From Cyanophora paradoxa (lineage: Eukaryota > Glaucocystophyceae > Cyanophorales > Cyanophoraceae), in assembly GCA_004431415.1 (NCBI GenBank), contig QPMI01000032.1:62001-126000 (forward strand): a stretch of DNA of 64,000 nucleotides, given 5' to 3'. Made by a program: the position numbers and the translations under genes. This document shows positions 44,635 to 55,642 of the stretch, piece by piece. Every line of letters starts with the position of its first letter. Positions within the stretch are counted from its first letter, which is position 1. The notes under the pieces were generated by a model. It had not been told where the DNA came from. It did not search any database and saw nothing but the letters and a program-made list of their open reading frames with translations.

Positions 44635-47600
44635 ATGAGCGGGCCGAGCGAGACGCACGACGGCCACGACGAGCCGCCGCTGCCGCCGGAGGCCTTTCTG
44701 CGCACCGTTCGTTTCTCCCTGCTTCCGCTGGGTCGCGGTGCATTCCCGCTGGACCGTCCGGCCTGGATCGGTGCTAAGCGTCCGCAGGCGCCTCGGGCAC
44801 TGTCTACCGCATTCTCGCGCCGGATGGGCCCGGCACGGTCGCTGTGAAGCAGGTTCCTCGGTCGCCGGATCGCGGCGGGCGCGACTTGGACCTGTACGGC
44901 GCGAAGCTCGCTCGGTGCGCCGCGATGCTCCCCGCGGCCCGCCGGGTCGCCCGCCGACCATCCGCAGAGCGTGCGAGCATGAGCACATCGCGCCCGTCTC
45001 TGCTGTGTACGCCGTGCGTCCGATCCGCCACCGCCGGCGCCGCGCGTAGTCCGGCCGCGCGGCTGATCGGGCGGCGCCTGCGGCGGGCAGGACGCGAGCA
45101 ATACGTACATAGTGATGCCCGAGGCTACCACGAACCTCGAGCGGCTCATCCGCTCCCTCCACGCCAACCCCTGTCCGCCCCCTCCCGCCCCCGCCCGCCC
45201 GGCGTCCCTCCCCTCGACCTTGGCCGCGCCTGGCTGGCTGACCAGGGCGCGGCGCAGCGGCGGGGGCGGAGGTGGCGGCACTGACAGTGGAGTACGCGCG
45301 CCAGCTCGCGTGCGCGCTACGGTACCTCCACCACATTCGATCGTGCGCCGCCCTCGCCCGCCCCTTCCCTCGCCCAACCCGGCGCCCTCCCGGGTTCTGA
45401 CGTGCGCCCCGCCCCGCAGGCCGCCCCTGGCGCACAGGGATCTGAAGCCCTCGAACGTGTTGGTGTACCCCTCCGACGGGCGCACGCGGCCCGGGGTACC
45501 GCACCGCCTCGCCCTCGCCGACTTCGGCGTGGCGTGCGAGGTCGACGAGCTGGTACCCCTCCCTTCCCCTTCCTTACCGTACCCCTCCCCGTCCGACGGG
45601 CCGCCCCGCAGGGTGTCGGGATCGGTCCGGGGGGTACCGCAATCGCCGGAAGCCCGGGGTACCTCCCCGCCGAGCTCGTGGCGGCCAGGAGTCAGCCCGG
45701 GGTACGTCCGCGACACCCGCCCTCGCCCCCTTCCCCGCCCACCCGCGCCGAATGAAGGGTCTCGCGCAGGGAAAGGTTCCCCCGCTCTACGACGCACGGA
45801 AACAGGTACCCCCCTCCCCCACTACGGCTCTTGCCGCTTCCCTTCGTGGCCGACGGGTACGCGGCACGCAGGACGTCTACGCGTGGGGACTGCTGGCCGC
45901 GCAGCTCGCGACGAACGTGGTACCCCAGACGCAGGGGCCCGGCACCCGCAGGTCTGCAACCGTACCCCTCTTCCCCCCCCCCCCCCACTCTTCCGGCCCC
46001 TTGCGATTCTCAGCCTCGCATTGCAGGGACCGGCTGCCGCCGCGGCTCTGCGCGCTAGTCGAGCGCTGCTTGGACCCGCGGCCCGAGGCGCGGCCCACCG
46101 CCGCGGAGATCGCCGCCTCCTTCGACGGGCCCGAGGAGGGCCCCCTACCCCCCGACCTCCCCCGCAGCCCCGCCCCGTCGCCCCCGCCGCGTACCCCCTC
46201 CCCGCCCCCGCTCCTCGTACCCCTCAGCGGCGCCCCGCCCGTACCCCCCGCGGACTCCGAGGCGTTGGGGCAGCCCCCGCCCCCGCGCCTCCCGCCCCGG
46301 CGGGTCGACGTCGCCGGCCCGGCCCCAGGAACCGCCGGCGCCTCCTCCTCGTCGCCCCTGCCGCCCCTGGCCGCCCCGTCCCCCCCGCCCGTGACAGGTC
46401 CCGACGCTTCTTCTTCGTCGTCGTCCTCGGACCGGAGCGAGGCGGGCGAAAAAGAGGAGGAGGAGGAAGAAGAAGAACAGCAGGAGAGCCCGGCGGCCGT
46501 CCCCGCCTCCTCCGCCCCCTCCGCCCCCACCTCCGCCTCCTCTTTAGCGGAGCTGGAGGCGAGGCTGCAGCGGCTGGCGCCGGGGGCCCCGCCCCCCTCG
46601 GGGATGAAGGCGCGCCTCTACGTCCAGGACCTCCTCCCCTTCTACGGCGGCATCCAGGCGCGCTTTTTCAGATTAAGTCCTTCGGTTTATAGCTGTGAAT
46701 TCAGATTAGAGTGAAGTTTAGTCTGACCTTCCAAGGCCCCTTCGCTTCTTGATTAAAGTCCTCCGCTATTCTAGTCCGCTTCCTGATTAAAGTTCCTTTC
46801 TCCGCTATTCTTAGTCCTTGAAGACCTTTCGCTTCCTGATTGAAGCACTCCTTTCTGAGAGTCCTTTGCTTCTTGATTCAATTTCCTCTTGCTCAAGTTC
46901 CTCTGGAATTAAGTCCTTCTTACTGAAGCCCTTTTCTTCTTATTTAAAGTCCTTCCTGAAAGTCCTCTTAGTAGTTCCTACTTTCTTCCTACTCCGTCGG
47001 CTACTCCGTCTTCTGACTCTGCTTCGTTCGCTCTCGCAGGAGGCAGCCACGGCGTACCAGGGCGCCTCGGAGGAGGCGCGGGCCTCCGCCGCCGCCGCCC
47101 TCGCCGCCATTCTCCCCACTACGACTTCGCCGGCGCAGCCCCCCACTACTACGGACGGGGACGGGGACGGGGGCGGCGAGGCGCTGCGGCGGCTGCTCTC
47201 CTCGAGCGAGGTCCTGCTGCTCCACCTGCAGACCGAGCTGCTGGCCCCGGGCGCCCCGCCCTCCGTGCACCGCAAGGCGCGCTCGCGCTCGCGCTCCGCG
47301 CTCTCCACACCCGCGAGGGACCTAAGGCTAGAGGGGGGGTACGAGCAGCGGGCGAAGCACTCGAGGCACATGTCGGAGCCCTGCGCAGACGCTCGCTAGG
47401 CTAGAGGGGAGGGACTGCCACACCCGCGAGGGACCTAATTCCCTCGCCTCTATCCTACCTCTATGCCCTCTGCTCTCCCCTCGCGCGCGCTCTCCCTGCG
47501 GGACGGCGCAGGGGATACCGCCTGTCCCCGATAGGCTCCGGGCACACCGATAGAGCGCCGCCCCCGCCCCCGAGAGGCTAGAGGGGACACCGATACCGCC

Positions 47601-48751
47601 TGCCCCCGCCTCTACTCTACTCTACAGCCACTCCGCCTCCCCCTCACCACGCGGTCTCTCTCGTAGGACTGCGCCGTCTGCAGGAAGCGCATCAAGGGCG
47701 TCCGCCTCCGCTGCAACACCTGCAACCCGACCGTGCGCCCGAGCTCTTCTCCAGTCTCTAGTTTGGAATTTGGAGAAGGGTTCTTTCGCCAGTTTAGAAT
47801 TTGGAGAAGGCCTAGGGTTCTTTCGTCTCTCGGACTCCTTCTGGCGGAACGCGACTCGCGCTTTAGAGTGTACCCCGCGTACTTTTTTCTCCTCACTCCC
47901 GTCTGCGCAGGGCTTCGACATGTGCCTCGAGTGCTTCGCCCGCTGCTCGTACCCCCACGTCAACGGCCACGAGCTTCTCGTGAAGGGTACCCCCCTGCCG
48001 CTCGCTCCGTCCCCCTCTCCCATCCCCGACGCGTACCCCCCCCCCCAGTCGTCAGCGGCGGGGCCTACACCCTCGTGCCCCAGGGTGCGCTTTCCTCTAC
48101 CCCGCTCCCCTGCTCCCCCCCCCCCCCCCCCCCCCCGCCCGACTCCGGCGCAGACGACTGGCCGGAGGTGCGGGCGGCGGCCGAGGCGATCGCTGCGGCG
48201 GCGGCGGCGGACGCGGACCCGGGGCCGTCTTCGGGGCCCTATTGGCGAGCGGCGTGCCCCCGCGCCCCGCCGCCGCCGCCCTGCGCTTCGTGCGGCGCGC
48301 CTGCGTCGGGGGCGGGCCCTTCGCGGCCCCGCCGGCGCCCATCCAGCGTGAGTTCCACTTCTCGCCCCTCGAGATGGCCCGGCTCGCATGCTTCGCGCTC
48401 CGGCACGAGCGGGGGCCCGGCTGGCTCCCCGCCTCGCTCCTCGCGCCAAACCGCCTGCCTGAGGAGGCGGCGCTGCCCGGGATCGCCCGGGAGGCCGTCG
48501 CCGCCTGCGGGCGCCTCTTCGCGGCGCGGGGGCGGGACGCCCACAGCGTCCTGCTCGTGGAGGGCGCCACGGCGCTCTCCGTCATCGCCCGCCTCCGCGT
48601 GGCGCAGGCGGCCGCCGCCGCCGCGGCCGCCGCCTCGCCGCCGGCCTCGCCGCTCTCCTCGGCCCCTTGTTCCTCGGGGGGGGCCGGGAGCCCAGTCTCT
48701 CGCACCCGCTCCTCGCGTCCGGGGGCCCCCGGGGCCTGTCCCGTCATGTAG
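44635..48751 (+). CDS. Protein kinase with C-terminal ZZ zinc finger
   Basis: ATG 44635 opens MSGPSETHDGHDEPPLPPEA. A phase-1 splice (CTGG|GTCGCG to CGCAG|GCGCC) gives the glycine loop GASGTVYRI and the lysine strand GPGTVAVKQ. Later exons give CEHEHIAPVSAVYAV, YIVMPEATTNLERLI, the catalytic loop HRDLKPSNVLV, ADFGVA, GSPGYLPAEL, DVYAWGLLAAQLA and CLDPRPEARPTAAEI. All catalytic landmarks are present, so activity is expected. A Pro/Ser/Glu-rich linker follows; a GC-donor intron (46,658-47,039) leads to EAATAYQGASEEARASAA and SSEVLLLHLQTELLAP. The ZZ finger is split between 47,667 (CAVCRKRIKGVRLRCNTC) and 47,911 (GFDMCLECFARCSYPHVNGH). The last exon (about 48,140-48,751) contains EMARLACFALRHERGPGWLP and is unrecognised. 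A one-base frame ambiguity remains near 48,230. The ZZ part could be a separate gene, but the phases at 46,658 and 47,040 agree. Confidence 0.65.
47338..47395 (-). pseudogene. Inverted copy of the second ZZ exon
   Basis: The reverse complement of this segment reads GTCTGCGCAGGGCTCCGACA, then TGTGCCTCGAGTGCTTCGCC and CGCTGCTCGTACCC. It matches the acceptor and start of the ZZ exon at 47,895-47,955 with one or two mismatches over about 55 bases. The pair could fold into a long stem in the pre-mRNA. Confidence 0.75.
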
Positions 48752-50956
48752 CTATATGAAGGCCCCCTAGGCCTAGGCCTGGTCATGTCCTCGCCTGCCG
48801 CGTCCAAGTACAGTCGACGTCTAGATCTGTTGTGCCGCGGGAGGATCGCAACCGAAACAGCGCTCGCAAACACCGATGATATTGATATCGACGGCATCGT
48901 GCTATGGCCATGGCCACGAGCATGCTATGGTGATCGATATCAGAGGCATGTGATCATGAATCACAGAGACGGGAGCTTGAGCTCGAGTTGGCAAGGGATC
49001 CGGAGGGCAGTGCACGTATATAGCCTGGTAGACAAAATCTAGACAGCGCCAGCCTGGCCGACGTCACGACGATCGCCATTTATTGCAAGGGGGGAAAAGA
49101 AGACCGAAGGTCTTCCCCCCCTTGCTTCCCGTTCCCTCGCTTCAGCCAAAAGTTTTCTATGAGGCCGTTTTCGAGGTCCAGTTTGCAACGAAAATGTGCC
49201 GTTATTCGCGATCTGATTGGCTCGGTGGACCGGTCAGCTCTCGACTTTCGAGCGTCGAATTCGAGGGGAAATAGTGGTTTTCGAGGGGAAAACTATTTCT
49301 AAAACTCCGGTCTTCGAATTCCTTGCGCGGTTCTGCATGGAACCAGTTCTCCTTAGCTGTCTCCTCTAGATTTCGGCTTCGTCGCAGAGCGTCGCGTACG
49401 CCTTGCTCTTCGTTGCGCGGTTCTGCATACAATCACAGTGCGTGTGTACTTCCTAGCTGTCTCCTCTAGATTTCCGCTTCGAATTCCTTGCAGTGCGCCG
49501 CGTACGCCGCACGGTATCGTACGCCGCATATGCTACTTTTGACTGCATCAAGTTTGCACCGCAGCACTAGTACTGCGTACCGAGCACGCGCCGCTGCGCG
49601 CAGCCGAGCACGCTGCCCGGCACTCGTGCTTGATAGAGCTTGCACCGCACTGCGGCAAAACGTTAACCGCTTGCACCGCTGCCTATAGCTAGCTGCCGCA
49701 GTGCGCCGCTGATCGCAGCCGAGGACGCAAGGCCGTCCAGACTGTCATCTCTTGCTGCGCCGAATACGTCTGCGAAATCGAGTTTATACCGCAGTTTTGC
49801 GTGCGCCGCTGCCCGCAGCCGAGCACGTTGGCCGCGGCCCGGCCCGGCGCTTTTGTTGCGCTCGCGCGCGGTGAACGTTGCCACTCCGCTGCGCATGCAC
49901 GGCTTCTCCGACTGGCGGCGGTGCTTGCTTCCGGCTACTAGGCTAGCAGCTTCGCGAGATTGCGCACTAGATGGGGCGGCGATCTAGATCTGCAGCCGCT
50001 TCTGTGCCCGGAGATGTCGTCCCTGGGCGAGATTTCCTGCCGTCGGACGCCCAATGCACGTTCTCATCGTCGTGCACTGGCGGAATTTGCTTACGTTGTC
50101 CGCCCGGAGTCCGTGAACACTTCTGCTATCGCAGAAGCTTGCTTCGTCATGTTCGGCAGCACAGTCGCAGCATCGCCACGCAGGGCACTTACAATTCAGC
50201 AGTGAGCATGCGTGCGCAGTCTTCAGTTGGCGTGCAGCTGTCTGAAATTATATATGTATTGCATACACAGGTCGCCGCAGCTGAAGACCACAGAAGTCCT
50301 CCCACAGGCTTATCGTCACATTTTCCTCTGGCGGTACCCTCTCGTTAGTTGACATGCATCTCCCGCCCGCATTGACGTGTACGCTTAGCCTGGAGCGTTT
50401 CAAATGCCGCACACTGAGCCTGGAGCGTTTCAAATGCCTGAGACGAACATTGGAGTAGCGCCAGCCCGTCAAATCAATCAGGTTTGCGATAGACTCATAT
50501 ATGCATTCCGAATAATGTGAATGACTTGTTGCTCCAGGCTTTGCCACCATCGTCGATCGCAGTGCGTGGATGAAACTCACGAGACTTATTCAAATTGCTG
50601 AAATACTGTGCAGGAACCCTCCTCGAAACGCGTGCGCTGCAACGGGAGATCAGCTGATCGAGGCCAGAGCGCGCTGCACGCGCCGCCGGCTCGATCGATA
50701 CAGTTCTCGAAGACGAGATGCATCACACCCTTCCGTTTCCGACTGGCGCCCGTTTCACGTGCGTGCGCATGCGCTGCAGCCGCACTCACGCATTCCTCAG
50801 CCTGACACCAAGAGGATCCGGAGCGAGCGAAGCTGACGCCGGCGCAGCCGCGCGGACCTCGAGCACAAGTGCAACGCTTCGAACCAGGTGCGACCGCCGA
50901 GCGGCCTCCGTCTCTGAAGTCAACATCATCTGAACCATCCGCAGCTCCCCTTCGCG
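48752..50956. other. Intergenic region with short repeats
   Basis: No supported gene. A strong hairpin lies at 49,084-49,125 (GCAAGGGGGGAA against TTCCCCCCCTTGC). A direct repeat of about 90 bases (TTGCGCGGTTCTGCAT ... AGCTGTCTCCTCTAGATTTC) lies at 49,322 and 49,414. A 28-base direct repeat (GAGCCTGGAGCGTTTCAAAT) lies at about 50,387-50,437. Confidence 0.55.
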
Positions 50957-51735
50957 ATGGAGGTGGCCAACAGTGTCTTCCGCTGCTACGTGCTGTCGCG
51001 GCCGGCTTCGAGACCGCCTCTGGCGGTTGGGGGGCTCGTCGTTGCCTCCGCCGACGACGCCTCCTGGCTCGGACTCGCGCGCGGCCGGCTTTCTGCGGGC
51101 GCCGTCGCGCTTGTGCTCCCGCCGGACGGATACCGGCACGCCGCGTCCACCTGGCCGTCTGGAGCAGCCCCCGACGTCGCCGGTCTCGTGTCTGTGCTCG
51201 GAGCGGCTGAAAGGCCCCTGCTCATCCTCGTCCGCGAGCTCCCCGACCGGCCTGGCTTCCCCCCCATCCGCGAGGAGACCGTCACCTTCGCTTTAGCAAC
51301 CGTCGAAGCACTCGCGGCTGCGCGGCAGGATCGCTTCGTCGTTCGCTTTGTCGGGTGCGCGAACATTCATTCAACTGGACTGCCCATATCTAAATCTCAC
51401 CTCTGTTTCATGATTGCCACGGCAGACCTGCAATCGAGGACCTCCACATGGGAGTCCTCACGCGCCTCCGAGACGCCGGCCTCGTGGATATCGAACTTCA
51501 AGACCTTGTCTACCAGATGCGCGGCGGAAGCGAGCAGCGCGCCAGCCGCGTGGCTCTGCAGGCGCTCGAGGCGGCGGGCCGCCTCACCATGCTCTCGCAG
51601 CAGGGCCCTCTTCAGGACCGGCGCCGCTGGCTGCCGCTCACCCGCACGGCCGACTTCCGCCCCGACCCCCTCCAGACGGCCTGGATCGCCTATGTTTACG
51701 GCGAGCCCTCTGCAGACAGCACCATCATTTTTTAG
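50957..51735 (+). CDS. Two-exon protein of unknown function
   Basis: Exon 1 runs from ATG 50957 (MEVANSVFRCYVLSRPAS) through LLILVRELPDRPGFPPI to RFVVRFVG. The intron (GTGCGCGAAC ... GCCACGGCAG, about 51,356-51,426) joins in phase to PAIEDLHMGVLTRLRDAGLV, DIELQDLVYQMRGG and ALQALEAAGRLTML, ending SADSTIIF and TAG at 51,735. The second half has the helix-helix-strand rhythm of a winged-helix domain, but I do not recognise the family. The length of about 236 residues and clean splice suggest a real, intact gene. Both exons are well separated from other genes. Confidence 0.7.
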
Positions 51736-52588
51736 CCAGCTGTTCAGGAGTAGGGGTAGGCCGTGCGAACACAGTTGATGCGCAGAGTTTTTCCGCTCCA
51801 GAACAATCTTTCATATACAGTGCACTCAATCTCGAAGTTCATTCAGGCTTTTCTTTATTCGGTTAGATCGCAGCGTCTGCTTATCAGCCCTTTTCTACTC
51901 TTTACAATCCATATAATCTGTCTCTATCTTTACTACTTCAATTGCAACCTGCCGCGCGCGCTGGGCCGGGGTCGATCTACATCTGCCCGGCGGCCCCGTG
52001 CATGTTCGTGCCACTACTACTCTTTCATTAGATCCAGATTCCCCCCTTGCACCCCCGGCGCGCCAAAACGCGGCCGGGCCACTAGTTAATCGACGCGAAA
52101 ATCATACTATGATACGTATACGGCCTGGTCGCGCGCCGCGAAATTCAGCCTGCGCAAGATCTAGATCTACCCCGCTTCAAGGCTTAAGCTTGCAGCCGCT
52201 GAGCTGGCAGTGAACTTGGAACGATCATGGTCATCGGATATCGATTTCGCAATCGATTGCAATTTCCGAAGTTCGCAACAACAAGAAGCACATGTACACA
52301 CGTACAATTTGCACAGGCAAGGGCTAAGGCGGCTTAAGCTTGTGTAATTGCAACCCCGTGCGCATGCCACGGTACCGGTGACCATGCATATGTGCGCTAT
52401 AGCTATTATTAGAAGCTTGAGGGAAACAGATATCGATCATGATCAGCGACTTGCATTTAATATATTGACATGATCACGAGCCTCGGAGCCGGGCTCATCT
52501 CAGCGGCTCGAGCTCCTGCATGCAGGAGATCTAGACCTGAACTGAAGCTAGCCGCGTGCACTGCGGCATCTGATGATTAGTGTTACGA
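51736..52588. other. Intergenic region, convergent gene ends
   Basis: It separates the 3' ends of a plus-strand and a minus-strand gene. AT content is raised near 51,780-51,940. Palindromes of the AGATCTAGATCT and TGATCATGATCA type are common. No gene seen. Confidence 0.4.
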
Positions 52589-53317
52589 TCAGAACGCAAG
52601 GCCGTCGGCGTCGGCGTCGTCTGCGACGGCAGACGCGTGGGCGGGCTCAACGCCAGTCTCGAAGAAGCCCAGGTCGTCGTCCAGCTCATAGGCCGCCGCA
52701 CCGTCGACGTCGACGTCGACGTCGTCGACGGCTTCCGCGGCGATCGAAAGGCCGCTCTGCGACCGGCCCGGCGGGCTCGAGCCCATTCCGAAAAATGGGG
52801 GCGGAGCGCGAGCTCGAGAGCGGCAGCGGGTGCGCAGCGCACGGACCGTAAGTTCGTCCCGGATAAGCTCCTGCTGCTCGGCGGTGAGGCTCCCGTAGGC
52901 CTGCACAATTGCGGCCCCCACAGCTTGCAGTTGAATCTGCGCGGAAACATTAAATTGCCGCGCTATAGCTAGCGCTGCGCTGGTTGCAATTGCCGGCGCC
53001 GTTTGCGGGGCCCGACGGTCGCGCACGTTAGAGTCGTCGATCGCTAACGCGTACGTGTCCGGGAATTCGAAGGAATTCGAAACAGCCTCTACAAGCTGCG
53101 CAAGCCCCGTGGTCAGTCGTTTATGATCATGCCCCGAAGCAATCGCGGATGCGCAATTTGCCTATGTACAGACCGCAAATATATTCGGGAATTGCGTCTT
53201 GAGGACGTGCTTGTTGCTTTCGATGAAAGTCAGCACCGCGCGCTGGGTTTCGGGCGAGCTGAGATCCAAATGGAGGAAGCTGGCCGCAGTCTGCAGCGTC
53301 TGGTCTAAGCTGTTCAT
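52589..53317 (-). CDS. Two-exon small protein of unknown function
   Basis: Exon 1 starts at ATG 53317 (MNSLDQTLQTAASFLHLDLS), continues SPETQRAVLTFIESNKHVLK and ends FPNIFA. A phase-0 intron (GTCTGTACAT ... CTTGCGCAG) leads to LVEAVSNSFEFPDTYALAID, then the long exon with IARQFNVSAQIQLQAVGAAI and SLTAEQQELIRDELTV, an Asp/Val-rich acidic stretch and a stop at 52,589. The N-terminal half looks helical. No family recognised. Splice phase and composition support a real gene of about 210 residues. Confidence 0.55.
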
Positions 53318-54337
53318 GTTGTTCGAGGTCTCTGCTTTCGTGATCAATATGAATTATAATGGCAAGAGATAATCATGAGGAGCTCGAGCTCAGGCTGGGC
53401 CGGGCACTAGTACTCGCCGTGCACGCACGTGCACGTGCCACGTGGGTCGTGCTGCACAGCCGGCGCCTGCGCTAGCGCGGCAGCACTGCAGCAGTAGCCG
53501 TAGCTATAGTAGCGCTGCGCAGCTCAGGCTGCTCGAGCCTCGAGCTCAGCCGCCTCAGCGGGCTACCACTGCCTACCAGGCTGAGCCTGGCTGACCGTCG
53601 GACAGCGGCTGCTAGGCTAATACTATATATATTCGTACTAATTTCGTACTGCGGTAGTTGGCTACCGTGTACCGTCGACTTACCGACGTTACTTAGGACT
53701 CTTAAGTTAGGAGTCGGTTTTCTTGTTACCAGAAGGTGTCCATCTATGATCCATATCATGATCATATGCATCATTCGAATTGAACCACTCATGATCATAA
53801 AACATCATCAGATTTTGGCTCTTTGTCTTATCTTTCTTCGTGCTCTTGTCTTAGTTATTTTGCTTTTTTGTCTTTATGCCCCCTGGGCAGCCCCCGCAGT
53901 GCTGGTGTCTAGAGACTGTGGCCGGTAATTCACCAAAAAAAATCATCAGCAAATTAAAAAAAGCTGAAAAGGCTAGAAGGCTAGTAGAAGCCTATAGCTA
54001 GTAGTAGAAGGGCCAAAATGGGCTAGTATGAGGATACTAAGAGCTACTTCGCCAAAAAGGGGCTGCGCATGCTAGACATTGCTAGTACGTAGCTGACTCA
54101 GTGACAAGTTCACTGACAACTCAGTTGAACTAACTGTGGACGCAGAAAGTTTTCCCAGCGCCAATTGCAATCATTTTTGAATTGCAAGTTGAACCGCCCA
54201 CTTTCCGAACACTGCCAGCAGACTGGCAGCAGTACTAGTGCTGTCATTATAACGTACTCACTGAGTCATTACGTGACACGTTAAAACGTGACGTTATAAC
54301 GCGTTATAACGACCCCAGAGATCATAGTGGAGTATTA
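53318..54337. other. Intergenic region flanking the AT-rich element
   Basis: It contains the inverted copy of the dispersed repeat (53,819-53,940), palindromic words, and the transition from GC-rich host sequence to AT-rich element sequence. No gene seen. Confidence 0.45.
53819..53940 (-). repeat. Dispersed repeat, copy 3 (inverted)
   Basis: The reverse complement matches the 25,036 copy over both the conserved core and the purine-rich tail (AAAATAACTAAGAC-type), better than the 25,677 copy does. It ends with the TTTTTTGGTG flank shared with copy 2. Confidence 0.75.
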
Positions 54338-54535
54338 CGCCATGGCTACATAAACGAAAAATCCCGAAATAATACAAATACATTCGAATTCCCCACGATA
54401 TTCAGTAATACATACTTTTCATCGATAAATTCAATCGAGATATTCCCACTGACTCACTGATATCATCAATCATTTCATTAAACCCCTGACGATATTCAGT
54501 AACAAAAACAAAAAAATCACGCCATGGCTACAATT
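54338..54535. repeat. Direct repeats flanking the 3' non-coding segment, copy 1
   Basis: ACGCCATGGCTACA occurs at about 54,338 and again at about 54,521, bracketing about 185 AT-rich bases. Inside, ACGATATTCAGTAA is also present twice (about 54,399 and 54,487). The second element has an analogous arrangement with a related word. Confidence 0.6.
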
Positions 54536-54577
54536 ACATCTTTATCATCTTTATCATATTTCATTTCCATTTCCCAC

Positions 54578-55642
54578 TTACCTCGATTGCTTTATCGTTT
54601 TACTTCTCAGATTATACTTCTTCCTTACAACATTCTTTCGATTCGGCTTGATCCCTTCTTTCGCTAATTTGCGATTTACTTCATTCGTTTTCGCAACTCT
54701 TATAATCCTCTTTTGATCAGGAATCTTAATAACATCAGCCTTACTCACTTTCTGTAACTCGTTCTTTTTAAAACGTCTCTTAACTTCCTTTACTTCTCCA
54801 TCCATATTTTCTAATACTTTGAACCTATTGTTATCTTTTGCACCAATTGTATATACTTTCTTGCTAAACCTTGCACCTTCTTTATCAAATATCCCTTTGG
54901 GCTCCAACACCCGAACAGTATCGCCTTGTTTCACATCAACTTGTTCAGTATCTTTCACTTGGTCGTTATGCACTGAATCCCGCAAGTAAATATATAGCTG
55001 CTTATGGTCACTATTATATACATTGTTTGGGGTGTCGTTCTTCAAAGAAGAATGAGGGGAACTGTTGTATGTGTCTAAAACTTCTTTCACTAAATCGAGC
55101 CATTTCGAGCTTCCCTTTGCAATCATTGCCTTTCTCAGATACTGCTTAAAAGAAATCGTAAATCTATCTATGATACCTAACTTGTTGCCTACCGAAATGT
55201 GGTCGTCTTTTGCTACATCTGTGTAGAGTTCCACACCATTTGCGCTGCACCATTCACGATAAACTCTCTGTGAAAACTCATTATCTCCCGCCAATCCTAC
55301 AACTTTCCCGGCATCCTGCTTAAACCTATCTAAAATGCCCTGAATTTCGGAAGACTCTTTGAAAGGATACACGAATGCTCTCCTGCTCAAAATCTCAATG
55401 AAACTAAGCGCCTCACCAATGCCTCTATTAGCTGTTTGAAATCCTCTAAAAAACATAATGTCTACTTGAAATGATCGGGGTCTCGCTACAATACGTAAAA
55501 AGCTCTTTGGTCTTTTTGGTTTCTTGAAAATCTGTTGTAGTTCCGAGTTCTCGAACTGTTTTTTTAGTTTCGCCTCGTCAAAACTTACACCTTCATTAAT
55601 TAGTTTCTGCCTGTATTTCTTGTATGATAACACTGTATCCAT
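54578..55642 (-). CDS. Retroviral-type (rve) integrase, copy 1
   Basis: 354 residues from ATG 55642 (MDTVLSYKKYRQKLINEG). Core motifs: first Asp in RSFQVDIMFFRG, second Asp in AGDNEFSQ, and a third acidic position in GIIDRFTISFKQYLRK, where most integrases have Glu (ERF) and this one has Asp. The C-terminal part (QGDTVRVLEPKGIFDKEG, FSKKVYTIG) looks like the SH3-like DNA-binding domain of Polinton and retroviral integrases, followed by a basic tail. The protein should insert the element into host DNA. The ATG shares its A with the stop of the upstream helicase frame (TGATG). It is undamaged and about 70% identical by eye to the second copy at 62,564. Confidence 0.85.
   Translation of the reverse strand: MDTVLSYKKYRQKLINEGVSFDEAKLKKQFENSELQQIFKKPKRPKSFLRIVARPRSFQVDIMFFRGFQTANRGIGEALSFIEILSRRAFVYPFKESSEIQGILDRFKQDAGKVVGLAGDNEFSQRVYREWCSANGVELYTDVAKDDHISVGNKLGIIDRFTISFKQYLRKAMIAKGSSKWLDLVKEVLDTYNSSPHSSLKNDTPNNVYNSDHKQLYIYLRDSVHNDQVKDTEQVDVKQGDTVRVLEPKGIFDKEGARFSKKVYTIGAKDNNRFKVLENMDGEVKEVKRRFKKNELQKVSKADVIKIPDQKRIIRVAKTNEVNRKLAKEGIKPNRKNVVRKKYNLRSKTIKQSR

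Noticed and set aside
49084..49125. Rho-independent terminator
   Set aside because: A strong hairpin is present, but this is a eukaryotic context with no adjacent gene end or T-run role.
25045..53928. Shared protein tail APWAAPAVLVSRDCGR in two repeat copies
   Set aside because: The match comes from nucleotide identity of the dispersed repeat; the third copy is in another frame and no longer gene exists around them.
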